Below, piece by piece: positions 17,851-27,861 of a DNA stretch of 64,000 nt (position 1 is its first letter; each line of letters begins with the position of its first letter). The stretch is from Christiangramia sabulilitoris (GTDB lineage: Bacteria; Bacteroidota; Bacteroidia; Flavobacteriales; Flavobacteriaceae): assembly GCF_007050985.1 (NCBI RefSeq), contig NZ_VHSF01000003.1, positions 712,183 to 776,182 of the forward strand, read 5' to 3'. A program made the position numbers and the translations under genes. A model generated the notes under the pieces. It saw only the letters and a program-made list of their open reading frames with translations, ran no database searches and was not told the origin of the DNA.

Positions 17851-19635
17851 TTATTCTATGCTGTCTCCGCGAAGCATCCGGTATTTCTTCCTCGCATCGA
17901 CAAAATAGATACTGTCTGCAAAGTTAAAGATAATTTGCTCGTAAAAGCCTTTAGCCTTCTCCAGATCCTGAAGCTGGTTCGCATAAAGTTCTGCCAGGAA
18001 ATAATGCGCATTATCGGCAAGTATATCTGTTCCAAAAGTATTGATGATCGCCAGATAATTAGCCTCTGCTTTCTCAAATTCATTTTCCTTTTCAAATAAT
18101 TTCGCCTGACTCAGCAAAGCCTCATCCTCTATCTTTTCTCCTTTATGCTGAACCAGGATCGAGTCGAGGGCCACTATCGCTTCGGGATTTCTTTTCTGAA
18201 AGGTCAGCAGGTCTGCCCTGGCATATTTTTTAAGTGCGGCCTGGGTAGAATCTTCCAACGAATTATCACTAATGAGAAGACTTAATTCCATGGCATCATT
18301 GGCTATTAATTGAGAAGTGGAAGATTTAAGGATGTCTAGCTGGGTTTTGGCCCATTGAAAATCACCCTTGTAGTAGCTGGTTTTAGCCACTTTAAATCTT
18401 GCATCCTGCGCCATAACATCATTCTTCACCAGGTTTTGGATCTGGGAATAATAAATTAAAGCTTCATTGAACTTTTCTTCGACCACAAGAATATCTGCCA
18501 GGGCCATCTTGATCCGGGCCAGCTCGAAATCAGATTTTGCCTTTTCAGCACTTTCTTTTAAAAGTTCTATCGCTTCTTTCTTCTTGCCAACCTGAAACGC
18601 AAGAAAATTGGCATAATCTATTTCTACATTGAGAGTCGGTTCCGCTTCAGAAAATTCTTCCAGCAACTTTTTAAAATCACTTTCTATGGCTGCATATTCC
18701 TCAGCCTGGGCAGTTTCTAGTTGGATCTGGATAAGGAAATGTCTCGCCTGAAGGTTGAAGACCGGCGAAGGAGATTCATCTATCGCATAACTTATGATCT
18801 CCCGGGCAGATTCATAATCCCTGGCCTCCTTGGCCAGGAGCGCAAGGTTAAGTATTCCCTGCAGGTTTTTTTCCCCCCGTTTGAATATGGCCCTTTCCTG
18901 GGCGAAAGCCTTGTTAAAATCCTTCTGCTGAATAAAAAGCCAGCTAAGCATTTCGTTATATAGCAACACCGGATTTTCCTGCAGCTTTTTTAATAATAGC
19001 TTTCGTAGAATGATATTGGGTTCTGCCTGGGCATCTTCAGTGATATAGCGATTGAATTCCCGGTTGGCGAGTCCATAGAATTTCATGTCATCTTCGATAA
19101 GATCCAGGTAGTTGCTAAACATTTCCTCGATCTTACCCTGTTCTCCATAGATTCGCGCCAGTTGCAGGTTAAAATTCCTGTCGGCATTCAATTCCATAGC
19201 CCTCTCATAGGCCCTGGCCGCATAATCCAGCAGGTTATATTGTTCGAAACTACGCGCAATGGAATAGGCGTAATTGGGCCTGCCTTCTATAGATTGCAAC
19301 GCCTCATCATAAAATTGTGTAGCCCGTTCCTGCTCTTCCTGAAGTTCATAATTATGCCCTAGCTCGATTAGTATCGAAGGATTATTGGCAGATCTGCTCA
19401 TACGATCCCTTAATAAACTTTCGGCGACTTCAAAACGTTCCAGTTGCTGGTAGGTAGCCAACAGGCCATTAAAAAAAACAGGGTTGGAAGGATTCTGCTG
19501 GTATAGCTCTTCATAGACCTGTAAGGCTTTCTCGAATTCTCCCTGGTCAAAAAAGTTCCTCGCTAATTGCTCGCTTTGGGCATAGAGTCCGCAAACAGTT
19601 AGAAACCATAAAGCTATAAACAAAAAACAGCGCAT
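17851..19635 (-). CDS. Exported tetratricopeptide-repeat protein
   Basis: A 594-residue protein with a signal peptide (residues 1-19, ending LYAQ) followed by TPR repeats along nearly the whole length. Good examples are FDQGEFEKALQVYEELYQQN at about residues 30-49, RATQFYDEALQSIEG near 105, and FEKAEANYLAIINTFG near 520. Such periplasmic TPR proteins act as scaffolds, and in Bacteroidota some contribute to gliding or envelope complexes. Nothing here identifies a partner. It lies between serS and DUF4286, all on the minus strand, with short gaps (45 and 21 bases). Confidence 0.85.
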   Translation of the reverse strand: MRCFLFIALWFLTVCGLYAQSEQLARNFFDQGEFEKALQVYEELYQQNPSNPVFFNGLLATYQQLERFEVAESLLRDRMSRSANNPSILIELGHNYELQEEQERATQFYDEALQSIEGRPNYAYSIARSFEQYNLLDYAARAYERAMELNADRNFNLQLARIYGEQGKIEEMFSNYLDLIEDDMKFYGLANREFNRYITEDAQAEPNIILRKLLLKKLQENPVLLYNEMLSWLFIQQKDFNKAFAQERAIFKRGEKNLQGILNLALLAKEARDYESAREIISYAIDESPSPVFNLQARHFLIQIQLETAQAEEYAAIESDFKKLLEEFSEAEPTLNVEIDYANFLAFQVGKKKEAIELLKESAEKAKSDFELARIKMALADILVVEEKFNEALIYYSQIQNLVKNDVMAQDARFKVAKTSYYKGDFQWAKTQLDILKSSTSQLIANDAMELSLLISDNSLEDSTQAALKKYARADLLTFQKRNPEAIVALDSILVQHKGEKIEDEALLSQAKLFEKENEFEKAEANYLAIINTFGTDILADNAHYFLAELYANQLQDLEKAKGFYEQIIFNFADSIYFVDARKKYRMLRGDSIE

Positions 19636-19680
19636 ATGTAAATATAAACATTTGCGCTGTTTTATAAGTTGTTAGATAAA

Positions 19681-20952
19681 TTAATCTATGATGTCGAAAC
19701 CACAGTAGGGAACCAGTACTTCAGGTATTTTAATACCATCTGCGGTCTGATAATTTTCAAGTATACCGGCCAGGACTCTTGGCAGGGCCAGGGCACTTCC
19801 ATTTAATGTATGTGCCAGTTCCTTCCTGTTATCTTTATCCTTGTATCTTAATTTCAACCTGTTCGCCTGGAAATTCTCGAAGTTGGAAACAGAACTTATC
19901 TCCAACCAGCGGTCCTGGGCAGTTGAGAAGACTTCAAAATCAAAAGTAAGCGCTGAAGTGAATCCAAGGTCTCCGCCACAAAGTCGTAGGATTCGGTATG
20001 GTAATTTCAGTTCCTTTAAAAGACCTTTTACGTGGTCCACCATATTGTCCAGGGCGGCGTATGAATTTTCTGGTGTTTCCAGTCTCACGATCTCCACCTT
20101 ATCGAATTGATGCAACCTGTTAAGGCCACGAACATGTGCTCCATAAGAACCGGCTTCACGTCTGAAACATGGGGTATAACCGGTACATTTTACCGGAAAA
20201 TCCTTTTCGGTCATCAAATTATCACGAAACATATTGGTGATAGGCACCTCAGCGGTAGGGATCAGGTACAGATCATCCCCGGTTACGTGGTACATCTGCC
20301 CTTCCTTATCTGGAAGCTGTCCGGTTCCAAATCCTGAAGCTTCGTTTACCATTAATGGCAACTGATATTCAGTGTAACCTGCTTCTGCAGCCTTATCTAA
20401 AAACCAGGTGATCAAAGCACGTTGAAGCCTGGCTCCTTTTCCTTTATAAACAGGAAAACCCGCTCCGGTGATCTTATTACCCAGCTCAAAATCTATAATA
20501 TCATATTTCCTGGCCAGTTCCCAGTGAGGAAGTGATCCTTCGGCAAGTACCGGAATATCGCCCTCCTTATAGACTTCCTCGTTATCTTCTTCATTTTTTC
20601 CTGCAGGCACAGACTCATGAGGAATATTTGGAATGGTATAAAGCAAATTCTGAAGCTCTTCTACCGCCACATTTAGTTTTTCTGAAAGTTCTTTAGAATC
20701 TTCCTTTAAACGGCCGGTTTTCTCCTTGAGCATATTAGCTTTCTGGTGCTCCCCGTTTTTAAACATAAGCCCGATCTCCTTGGACAACTTATTAGAAGTC
20801 GCCAGGGTATCATCCAGTTTAGCCTGGGTAGACCTCCTGGTTTCATCCAGTTCTAAAACCTTTTCGAATATATCTGAAGCATCAAAATTCCTTTTTTTCA
20901 GGGCTTTGATGTATTCATCTTTATGTTCTGCAATCTTTGAAACCTGTAACAT
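19681..20952 (-). CDS. serS: Seryl-tRNA synthetase
   Basis: A 423-residue class II seryl-tRNA synthetase that charges tRNA-Ser (and Sec where present). The N-terminal antiparallel coiled coil spans about residues 25-105. The catalytic core holds motif 2 (FRREAGSYGAHVRGLNRLHQ) and motif 3 (HTLNGSALALPRVLAGILEN). The reading frame is open for 18 more codons upstream, but I chose the ATG at 20952. MLQVSKIAEHKDEYIKALKK is the normal start of the family, and a -7 box at 20995-21002 would place the transcription start inside the longer version. Confidence 0.95.
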   Translation of the reverse strand: MLQVSKIAEHKDEYIKALKKRNFDASDIFEKVLELDETRRSTQAKLDDTLATSNKLSKEIGLMFKNGEHQKANMLKEKTGRLKEDSKELSEKLNVAVEELQNLLYTIPNIPHESVPAGKNEEDNEEVYKEGDIPVLAEGSLPHWELARKYDIIDFELGNKITGAGFPVYKGKGARLQRALITWFLDKAAEAGYTEYQLPLMVNEASGFGTGQLPDKEGQMYHVTGDDLYLIPTAEVPITNMFRDNLMTEKDFPVKCTGYTPCFRREAGSYGAHVRGLNRLHQFDKVEIVRLETPENSYAALDNMVDHVKGLLKELKLPYRILRLCGGDLGFTSALTFDFEVFSTAQDRWLEISSVSNFENFQANRLKLRYKDKDNRKELAHTLNGSALALPRVLAGILENYQTADGIKIPEVLVPYCGFDIID

Positions 20953-20994
20953 GAGGCGGGTAAGTTTATTTTGCCGTTTATACTTTACGAGCTG

Positions 20995-21002
20995 CAAATG
21001 TA
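20995..21002 (-). promoter_or_regulatory. -7 box (TACATTTG) for serS
   Basis: On the minus strand TACATTTG fits TAnnTTTG. It lies about 43 bases upstream of the ATG at 20952. It supports the shorter serS start and an independent promoter downstream of the HTTM gene. No good -33 TTTG was seen at normal spacing. Confidence 0.5.
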
Positions 21003-21021
21003 ACAAAAGCAGGTAAGAAAA

Positions 21022-22341
21022 TTAGTCTGAATCTGAGGGTAAAATCCAGTCGTGGTGCTTAAAATGTTGCCATTTTTCTGCAGCCAGATCTACTTTTGGA
21101 TCTATAAGCGGTTTATAGGGTCCTCCATTTACGCTGATCACCCCATCTGCATACACTTCCACTTCCTTACCCTCCCTGGCATATTTCTCTTCCAGCCGCT
21201 GGGCGAACTGCCAGATCATATCGGGTTTTGAAGCAATAGCCCGCAGTTGTTTTCTGGACAGATAATCTTTTTTATCCACCAGGATAGTATCTGTAGTTCC
21301 TTTTTCAACTACCTTAAAGTTGACCCTTCCGCTTTTTCCTCTCAGCATCATTCTCCAGCTTAGACGGTGTCCCTCCTCTGTCCACAACACATCATCCTTA
21401 AAGAACCAGTGTCTAAGGGGTAAGCATACCTGGATTATGAACCAAACGCTCATTGCTGCGATCAGGATATTTCGGTATGACGGAATTACAATCTCTCCGG
21501 CATCATAAAATTTCTTTTTATTGCGCAGAAAAAAACTATTGACTTTTTCCGGAGAAAAGAAAAAGATGCAGAAGGCCAGAGACATGTAAGGAAAAATACC
21601 AATATGAAATATAAAGCTGTTAAAGAGGTGAAAGAAGATCGCCGCTAAAAATATAGGTACTCTGGTTCTTTTCCACAGTAATAATGGAATGATCAAAAGA
21701 TCGAAAAGCAAACCAAAATATGCGATGGCATAGCGTATCCAACCTTGCTGAAGAAACTCCCCTACCAGCCAGTAGTCCCTTTTTGAGCTCATCAATAAAG
21801 CGGGAAAACTACCATCTAACCAGTCTGGGTAGAACTTGGCGATACTTGCGTAGGTATAAACGATCCAAAGCTGCAGCACGATTACCACCCACACCCACCT
21901 GGGCATGGATATTTTACTAAGGGAAGGCTTTAATTTTGCATCTATAGAGAACCAGCGGTTGGCAGGTAAAAAGCACATGATAAAACACAACAGCATTAAA
22001 AGATAATAATGATTGTTGTAGGAAGATTTCTGCATCAGATAAACCCCGGACCACATGATACCATACATGATCATGGACAACCTGTATTTATAACCTACCA
22101 TGACAAAAACTCCAAAGATGCCCATAATAGCATAATACCAGATCATTCCGTTCCCCGGCAGCGGCTGCAGGAATTCAAATCCAATAAAATTAAAGGTAAA
22201 TTCGGGTTCCATCAGAGTCCTTCTAACCCAGCCCGTGAAAATAGCGCCAAAAGCTTCGATAGCGATCAACAACCCGAAAAAAGCACGGAAAACTACCAGT
22301 GCAGAATTGTCGACTTGTTTAAAAAGCCACCGGTTAAGCAT
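21022..22341 (-). CDS. HTTM-domain (vitamin K-dependent gamma-carboxylase-like) membrane protein
   Basis: A 439-residue protein with several transmembrane helices in its first 300 residues: about 13-35, 70-86, 92-108, 112-128, 150-172, 210-228 and 232-270. The sequence FRAFFGLLIAIEAFG, with SSYNNHYYLLMLLCFIMCFLPANRW in the middle, is typical of HTTM domains related to vitamin K-dependent gamma-carboxylases. The C-terminal 130 residues are soluble. Bacterial members rarely have a demonstrated activity. The start overlaps the end of ribF by eight bases, so it is the last gene of a pth-ribF-HTTM unit. Confidence 0.8.
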   Translation of the reverse strand: MLNRWLFKQVDNSALVVFRAFFGLLIAIEAFGAIFTGWVRRTLMEPEFTFNFIGFEFLQPLPGNGMIWYYAIMGIFGVFVMVGYKYRLSMIMYGIMWSGVYLMQKSSYNNHYYLLMLLCFIMCFLPANRWFSIDAKLKPSLSKISMPRWVWVVIVLQLWIVYTYASIAKFYPDWLDGSFPALLMSSKRDYWLVGEFLQQGWIRYAIAYFGLLFDLLIIPLLLWKRTRVPIFLAAIFFHLFNSFIFHIGIFPYMSLAFCIFFFSPEKVNSFFLRNKKKFYDAGEIVIPSYRNILIAAMSVWFIIQVCLPLRHWFFKDDVLWTEEGHRLSWRMMLRGKSGRVNFKVVEKGTTDTILVDKKDYLSRKQLRAIASKPDMIWQFAQRLEEKYAREGKEVEVYADGVISVNGGPYKPLIDPKVDLAAEKWQHFKHHDWILPSDSD

Positions 22342-23269
22342 AATTATCCCTGATATATTGTTTTGAAAAAGCCCGGTCCTGTTTCATAGCGATCTTAAGG
22401 TCATCCACCGAATCGAATTTTTTCTCATCCCTGATCCTAACCAGCAATTCCAACTCCAGTTTCATCCCATAAAGGTCTTTATCCAGCTCAAAGAAATTTG
22501 CCTCTATGGTTTTCTGTTTTCCGCCTACCGTGGGGTTAGTACCTATATTCATCATCCCGTACACCAATTCGCCATTAATTACAGAGCGAACCACGTAAAC
22601 CCCGTTTTTAGGAATAAGTTTATATTCTTCCTCAATATCGAGGTTAGCTGTAGGGAAACCCAGGTCTTTACCTATTCCGCGGCCTTTAACGATCGTTCCG
22701 TTAAGGGTAAATGGATGCTGAAGATAAAGATTCGCCCGTTCCACCTTACCTTCCAGTAAGGCATTCCTGATCTTGGTAGAACTTACCGCAACCTGTTCTA
22801 CATCCTGCTGGGTGATCTCTTCAACCTCAAAACCAAAATCTTCCCCGAATTTTCGCAGGTCATTTATATCTGCGGTACGGTTGCGGCCAAACCTGTGGTC
22901 ATAACCGATAATAATTTTTTTTGCTTTAAGTTTATTTACCAGGATATCCCGTACAAATTCCAGGGCAGTAAGTCGTGAAAACTGGTGGGTAAATGGGTGG
23001 ATCACTAAATGATCTATCCCGGTTTCTTCCAGCAGTTTTTTACGCTCATCTATAGTATTTATAAGCTGAATATCGCTTTCCTGCTGTAACACCATCCTTG
23101 GATGGGGGAAAAAGGTAAGCACCACCGAATCGAGATTATTGGCAGTGGCAGAATTTACCAGGCGCTCTATGATCTTGCGGTGTCCTACATGCACTCCGTC
23201 AAAAGTACCAATGGTCACTACCGTTTGGCGTTCACTTATGAATGAGTTTGCTCCTTTATGTTCTTTCAA
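22334..23269 (-). CDS. ribF: Bifunctional riboflavin kinase / FAD synthetase
   Basis: A 311-residue RibF that converts riboflavin to FMN and then FAD. The N-terminal adenylyltransferase half holds GTFDGVHVGHRKII at about residues 22-35 and GYDHRFGRNR near 125. The C-terminal kinase half holds VKGRGIGKDLGFPTANL at about residues 193-209 and NIGTNPTVGG near 247. The length is typical. It starts six bases after the pth stop and its end overlaps the HTTM gene by eight, which indicates an operon. No FMN riboswitch is visible upstream. Confidence 0.96.
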   Translation of the reverse strand: MKEHKGANSFISERQTVVTIGTFDGVHVGHRKIIERLVNSATANNLDSVVLTFFPHPRMVLQQESDIQLINTIDERKKLLEETGIDHLVIHPFTHQFSRLTALEFVRDILVNKLKAKKIIIGYDHRFGRNRTADINDLRKFGEDFGFEVEEITQQDVEQVAVSSTKIRNALLEGKVERANLYLQHPFTLNGTIVKGRGIGKDLGFPTANLDIEEEYKLIPKNGVYVVRSVINGELVYGMMNIGTNPTVGGKQKTIEANFFELDKDLYGMKLELELLVRIRDEKKFDSVDDLKIAMKQDRAFSKQYIRDNYA

Positions 23270-23275
23270 ATCCTG

Positions 23276-23902
23276 CTATTTGCCGTTAAATGTATTCATA
23301 GTATTGGAAACTCCTGCGGTACCGAAAGATTGTATCAACTCAGCTGAAGTTTTTAGCCTTTCAGGCAATTTCTTCTCTTCGTCATCATCCCATTCTCCCA
23401 GGACATAATTTACCTGGCTTCCCTTGGAGAACTCATCGCTGATACCAAACCTAAAGCGGTTATACTTAGTGGTGTTCAGCTGGGTCTGTATGTCCTTTAA
23501 GCCGTTATGACCACCGTCACTGCCTTTGGTCTTTAATCTTAAGGTTCCAAAGGGTAAATTGAGGTCATCTGTAACCACCAGTAAATTCTCCAGGGCGATT
23601 TTTTCCTTTTGCATCCAGTAATTTACCGCTTTACCGCTAAGGTTCATATAGGTACTGGGTTTAAGCAACACGAAAGTGCGGCCTTTATATTTGAAGCTAG
23701 CCACATCGCCCAGTTTCTGGGTCTCAAAAGCAACTTCTTTTTCACGTGCCAGCTCATCCAGGATCTTAAATCCTATGTTGTGCCTGGTATTTTCATATTT
23801 AGGGCCAATATTCCCCAGGCCTACGATCAAAAATTTCTTCATTGGATCTGTTTTCTCCGCGGTCTGTTTCCTTCCTAAAATCCTTCCGAAGAATGAAAGC
23901 AT
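23276..23902 (-). CDS. pth: Peptidyl-tRNA hydrolase
   Basis: A peptidyl-tRNA hydrolase that releases peptides from tRNAs dropped by the ribosome. The family signature FLIVGLGNIGPKYENTRHNIGF, with the catalytic histidine in TRHNIGF, starts about residue 24, and KPSTYMNLSGKAV follows near 80. The frame begins 21 codons before the usual MKKFLIVGLGN start. This short lysine/arginine-rich leader (FFGRILGRK) resembles an extension seen in flavobacterial homologues, so I keep the ATG at 23902; the alternative ATG is 23839. It is the first gene after the rplY terminator. Confidence 0.94.
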   Translation of the reverse strand: MLSFFGRILGRKQTAEKTDPMKKFLIVGLGNIGPKYENTRHNIGFKILDELAREKEVAFETQKLGDVASFKYKGRTFVLLKPSTYMNLSGKAVNYWMQKEKIALENLLVVTDDLNLPFGTLRLKTKGSDGGHNGLKDIQTQLNTTKYNRFRFGISDEFSKGSQVNYVLGEWDDDEEKKLPERLKTSAELIQSFGTAGVSNTMNTFNGK

Positions 23903-23985
23903 TCAATTAGTTTTGGTAAAGATAAAATTTATCAGATACTTTTTAAATCTGAAAAACCAAAAGCGGATATAAATTTGACTTAAAT

Positions 23986-24016
23986 AAAAAAGCATCCCGA
24001 AAAGGAATGCTTTTTA
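23986..24016 (-). terminator. Rho-independent terminator after rplY
   Basis: AAAAAGCATCCC and GGAATGCTTTTT pair with one mismatch around a short loop (CGAAAA). On the minus strand the stem is followed by a T-rich run. It lies just downstream of the rplY stop at 24038 and separates it from pth. Confidence 0.8.
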
Positions 24017-24037
24017 TTATATATCGAAAGTTAAAGA

Positions 24038-24691
24038 CTAGTTGTCTTCCCCTTCTTTTACTGCTGCCACATCATCAGTTTCAGTAGCTGGTACTTCATC
24101 TGCTGCAACTTCATCTTCGTCTTCATCGTCTAGTGCAACAATGTTACGAGAAGTTCTAACCTGACAAATTACAGTGTTATCTGGATGCTGGATCACATAA
24201 TCCTTGCTATCTACTCCAGTTACATAAAGCTTCTGACCAATTTTAAGTTTAGTCACATCAGCGATGATATAATCTGGAAGATCTCCAGGTAAACCTCTTA
24301 CCTTAAGACGACGAAGGTTGTATCTTAATACACCACCATTCTTAACCCCTCTGGCCACACCTTCAGTGTGAATTGGGATTTCCATAGTAATTGGTTTATC
24401 ATCAAATATCTGGTAGAAATCCATGTGCAGGATAGCATCACTTACCGGGTGAAACTGGATATCCTGAAGGATCGCGTCGTAAGACTCACCAGTTTTTAAT
24501 TTGATCTTTACTGTGTGTACATCTGGAGTATACACTAAATCTTTAAATGCGATTTCCTCTGCTGCAAAGTGTAGTGGATCACCTTCTACCCCGTACAATA
24601 CGCAAGGAACCTGTCCAGCATTACGTAGTGCTTTCGTTGCCTTCTTGCCTACGCTTTCTCTTTTAGATCCGTTGATCGTAATTGATTTCAT
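24038..24691 (-). CDS. rplY: 50S ribosomal protein L25 (general stress protein Ctc type)
   Basis: A 217-residue L25/Ctc protein that binds 5S rRNA in the large subunit. The N-terminal L25 domain (about residues 1-90: [26 protein letters not shown]) is followed by the TL5/Ctc C-terminal beta domain (about 95-180). The last 30 residues are very acidic ([20 protein letters not shown]), a common feature of Bacteroidota L25. In related genomes rplY usually lies next to prs and pth; here pth is adjacent but prs is 4.9 kb away behind a repeat array and a phosphatase gene. It has its own promoter and a clean terminator. Confidence 0.95.
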   Translation of the reverse strand: MKSITINGSKRESVGKKATKALRNAGQVPCVLYGVEGDPLHFAAEEIAFKDLVYTPDVHTVKIKLKTGESYDAILQDIQFHPVSDAILHMDFYQIFDDKPITMEIPIHTEGVARGVKNGGVLRYNLRRLKVRGLPGDLPDYIIADVTKLKIGQKLYVTGVDSKDYVIQHPDNTVICQVRTSRNIVALDDEDEDEVAADEVPATETDDVAAVKEGEDN

Positions 24692-24769
24692 TTGTTTATT
24701 TTAAATTATTATTAGCAAATGTCGTCTGGTCTTTATGACTGCCTTCATTTGCGCAAAAATTTCAGGATG

Positions 24770-24777
24770 CAAAAGTA
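24770..24777 (-). promoter_or_regulatory. -7 box (TACTTTTG) for rplY
   Basis: On the minus strand TACTTTTG matches TAnnTTTG, about 80 bases upstream of the rplY ATG. The leader of roughly 70 bases is long for this genome and could hold an autoregulatory element, but I see no convincing structure in it. Confidence 0.5.
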
Positions 24778-25019
24778 AGTTTTTTTATTTAGGTATAAAA
24801 CACTGGGCGTTAAAATGTTCTGTGGAATAGGTGTTTCTTCTTGGAAGCATATAAAATTACATTTTTTATCTGAAAATCAATTGATTAAGCCTGTATTTTT
24901 GATTCATTAAAAGGAGCTATTGCATGTCCCCTTGAGAGAAAGCCGGTAATCTTTTAGCTGATGAAATTTTAAGCCAACCTTCGATAAGCTCTGGGTGATA
25001 CCTGAATTCAAATAGCTTA

Positions 25020-25260
25020 TGTTCATTTTCTCCCTGATGAAAAAACGAACCAAAAAAATCAAGGCTTACGAAAATTCAATAGGATTTAAAACGTCCTCAG
25101 TTTCGACTTCGGGACCCGTAGGTGAAAGAAGCGTTTAAAAGAATTGCTGTCTGACCAAAGGGAGTTCAATTCTTTTAGCTTCCAAGCCGTAACGGGTGAA
25201 CAAGAAAGTGAAGACTAGATTTTTTGTTTCTTTTTCAGCAATGGAAAAAGAAAAGAGAAA
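25020..25260 (+). repeat. Composite hairpin repeat, copy R1 (modules A+B)
   Basis: Module A (about 25020-25073) is followed directly by module B (about 25085-25260); the central module C is absent. Module B contains AAAAGAATTG...CAATTCTTTT and TTTCTTTTTC-agcaatg-GAAAAAGAAA, both perfect 10-bp inverted repeats. This copy is separated from the others by the Ppx/GppA gene. Confidence 0.9.
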
Positions 25261-25433
25261 GTTATAACGAGCGAAGCGACGCAATCTTTTGCTAAGCAGA
25301 ATCAAAGTAACCTGGAAACTCGATTATCATATCTCCCTACTAATTACTCATTTTCACAAAGCCTTATAATCATTGCGTTTAAAAAGCTGTAAATTGAAGG
25401 GTAATAATTAAACCCGTCCCGATAATTTTAACA

Positions 25434-27059
25434 ATGGATCCTAAAACAGATAACAGCACCCCTACGAAACGTATCGCGGCCATTGACCTGGGCACAAATT
25501 CCTTCCATGCCGTTCTCGTGGATATCTATCCGGACGGAAGTTTCAGAACCATAGATAAACTCAAGGAAATGGTCATACTCGCAGAAAAAGGAATGGACAA
25601 TCACCTTAGCGAAGAAGCCATGCAACGAGGACTCGATGCCCTGAAAAGAATAAAGTTTCTTTGTGATTCCCAGCAGGTGGAAGAGATCATCGCTTTCGCG
25701 ACCTCTGCGATCAGGGAAGCGAAGAATGGAGGTGATTTCACTCAGCGTATGATCGATGAAGTTGGAATAAAGGCTCGGGCGATTCCGGGGAAAATGGAGG
25801 CTGAACTTATAGGTTATGCAATAAGACACAGTATCTCCCTGGATAAGGAGATGGTGTTAATGGTGGATATTGGCGGTGGCAGCGTGGAGTTCATTGTTGG
25901 TAACAACGAGGAATTTCTTTATCATAACAGTCTGAAACTTGGAGTAGCCAGGATGTCGGCAAAATTCGTAAAGCACGACCCCATCACTAAAAGTGAGATC
26001 AAGACCCTGAAAAAGCATTACCGCGCCATGCTAAAAGAAATCGGTGAGGTCATCAGGGAACATAAGGTAAAAACCATGATAGGATCTTCAGGAACCATGG
26101 AGAATATTGGCGCCATGGTGGCCAGCAGGACTTCGATCACGGCAGATATGACCCTTAATGAACTGACGTTTCAGGCGGCAGACTTTAAGGATCTGTATAA
26201 AGACTTTATAAAACTGAACCGGGATGAACGTAAGAAAATAAGTGAACTGGATGAAAAGCGTATCGATATCATTAACCCGGGAATGGTATTGGTAAAATAC
26301 CTTCTGAAAAAATTCGGAATTGAACGGATCAGGATCTCAGAAGCGGCTCTTCGTGATGGTATGATCCTGAACTTTTTGAAACATAACCGGCCCAACCTGG
26401 AACTTGTGGCCAGTTATCCACACCCGCGAAAGCGAAGTATCTATGAATTACTACGAAAATGTAACTGGATGGAAGCTCATTCTACCCATGTAGCGGAAAT
26501 GGCTTTGCAGTTTTTTGATGAGTTCAGGGAGGAGCTAAAACTGGAAGAAACTGATCGCGAATTGCTGGAATATGCCACCCTGATGCATGATATTGGTTAT
26601 TATATCTCCTACAGGAAGCATCATAAGCATGCCCTTTATATCATAAGGCATTCAGATCTACGAGGATTTACTGAAGACGAGATAGATATTATGGCCAATG
26701 TTGCCCGCTACCACCGTCGCTCTACTCCGAAAAAAAGACATGAATTCTATATGAAAATGGCTAAACCCCTGAGAAAAAAGGTAAAACGCCTTGCGGGAAT
26801 TTTACGGGTGGCAGACGGGTTAGATCGCAGTCATTACCAGAACGTGCAAAAACTGGAGATCGATAATCGCAAGGACAAAGTATTGCTTTACCTCACTACT
26901 ATGGGCGATCCCGAACTGGAGATCTGGGGAGCGGAAAGGAAATCTGAGTTATTTGAAAAAGTAACCGGTAAGAAACTGGAGATCTATGCTGTGGAAGATG
27001 GGAATATAGATCAGGTAAAAGCTGCTAATGATGGGAGGAATAAGGTAAAACCGGTTTGA
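25434..27059 (+). CDS. Ppx/GppA family phosphatase (exopolyphosphatase / pppGpp phosphohydrolase) with HD domain
   Basis: A 541-residue ASKHA-fold phosphatase. The N-terminal phosphate motif AAIDLGTNSFHAVLVDI is at about residues 14-30, MVDIGGGSVEFIVG near 143, and the third motif IGSSGTMENIGAM near 217. An HD-type domain follows from about residue 345 (HSTHVAEMALQFF, then LMHDIGYYISYRKHHKH near 385). The family degrades polyphosphate or pppGpp; sequence alone cannot say which. It is the only plus-strand gene between rplY and prs and is flanked on both sides by copies of the composite hairpin repeat. Confidence 0.92.
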   Translation: MDPKTDNSTPTKRIAAIDLGTNSFHAVLVDIYPDGSFRTIDKLKEMVILAEKGMDNHLSEEAMQRGLDALKRIKFLCDSQQVEEIIAFATSAIREAKNGGDFTQRMIDEVGIKARAIPGKMEAELIGYAIRHSISLDKEMVLMVDIGGGSVEFIVGNNEEFLYHNSLKLGVARMSAKFVKHDPITKSEIKTLKKHYRAMLKEIGEVIREHKVKTMIGSSGTMENIGAMVASRTSITADMTLNELTFQAADFKDLYKDFIKLNRDERKKISELDEKRIDIINPGMVLVKYLLKKFGIERIRISEAALRDGMILNFLKHNRPNLELVASYPHPRKRSIYELLRKCNWMEAHSTHVAEMALQFFDEFREELKLEETDRELLEYATLMHDIGYYISYRKHHKHALYIIRHSDLRGFTEDEIDIMANVARYHRRSTPKKRHEFYMKMAKPLRKKVKRLAGILRVADGLDRSHYQNVQKLEIDNRKDKVLLYLTTMGDPELEIWGAERKSELFEKVTGKKLEIYAVEDGNIDQVKAANDGRNKVKPV

Positions 27060-27130
27060 TATTCTTTTATCTTGTCTATTCGGGTAGTCTTAGACTGCGC
27101 TCAGGGTAACTTTGGAATTCGAATATCTTA

Positions 27131-27371
27131 TGTTCATTGTTTCCCTGATGAAAAAACGAACCAAAAAAATCAAGGCATACGAAAATTTAATAGAAATTAA
27201 AACGTCCTCAGTTTCGACTTCGGGACCCGTAGGTGAAAGAAGCGTTTAAAAAGAATTGCTGTCTGACAAAAGGGAGTTCAATTCTTTTAGCCTCTAAGAC
27301 GTAACGGGTGAACAAGAAAGTGAAGACTAGATTTTTTGTTTCTTTTTCAGCAATGGAAAAAGAAAATAGAA
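27131..27371 (+). repeat. Composite repeat copy R2 (A+B)
   Basis: Lacks module C, like R1, and is followed by spacer D (27372-27455). It is preceded by GACTGCGCTCAGGGTAAC, a form of the dispersed motif that continues into GGAATTCGAATATCTTA, which shows that spacer D ends in the same motif. Confidence 0.88.
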
Positions 27372-27459
27372 TGTCATTTCTTTAGTTGTAAAGCAGTTTC
27401 CTAATTTACCTTCATCCGGTCAACTGTGTTCAAGGTGACATTGGAATTCGAATATCTTA

Positions 27460-27840
27460 TGTTCATTTTTTCCTTGATGAAAAAACGAACCAAAAAAATC
27501 AAGGCTTACGAAACTTTAGCTGAATTTTTTCGCTCAGTCCCTAAATTTCAGGAACTCGCCGAAAAGGCTCAAACAGCCTGAAATTTTACGGGCCTTCTCT
27601 TCAAATTCTACGCTAAATTTTCGATAGGCCGGTTAAAAAATTACTTTTTTCGAATTAAACAGAATTTAAAACGTCCTCAGTTTCGACTTCGGGACCCGTA
27701 GGTGAAAGAAGCGTTTAAAAGAATTGCTGTCTGACCAAAGGGAGTTCAATTCTTTTAGCCTCTAAACCGTTACGGGTGAACAAGAAAGTGAAGACTAGAT
27801 TTTTTGTTTCTTTTTCAGCAATGGAAAAAGAAAAGAGAAT
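27460..27840 (+). repeat. Composite repeat copy R3 (A+C+B)
   Basis: A full copy. Module A stem CCTTGAT (27472-27478) pairs perfectly with ATCAAGG (27498-27504). Module C runs from about 27515 to 27640 and module B from about 27665 to 27840. A short spacer follows. Confidence 0.9.
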
Positions 27841-27861
27841 GACATTGCAACTCGAATAATA

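Larger units (their letters stand above)
24692..25433. other. Intergenic region rplY-ppx
   Basis: This stretch has no gene. It holds the rplY promoter at the left, then about 200 bases without recognisable features. A degenerate copy of the dispersed CTTCGACAAGCTCAGGGTGACA motif follows near 24978-25001, then the first composite repeat copy (25020-25260). About 170 bases of unremarkable AT-rich DNA lead up to the Ppx/GppA gene. Confidence 0.7.

Noticed and set aside
20953..21006. An 18-codon longer start for serS.
   Set aside because: A -7 box at 20995-21002 places the transcription start inside that extension, and family proteins begin at the later methionine.
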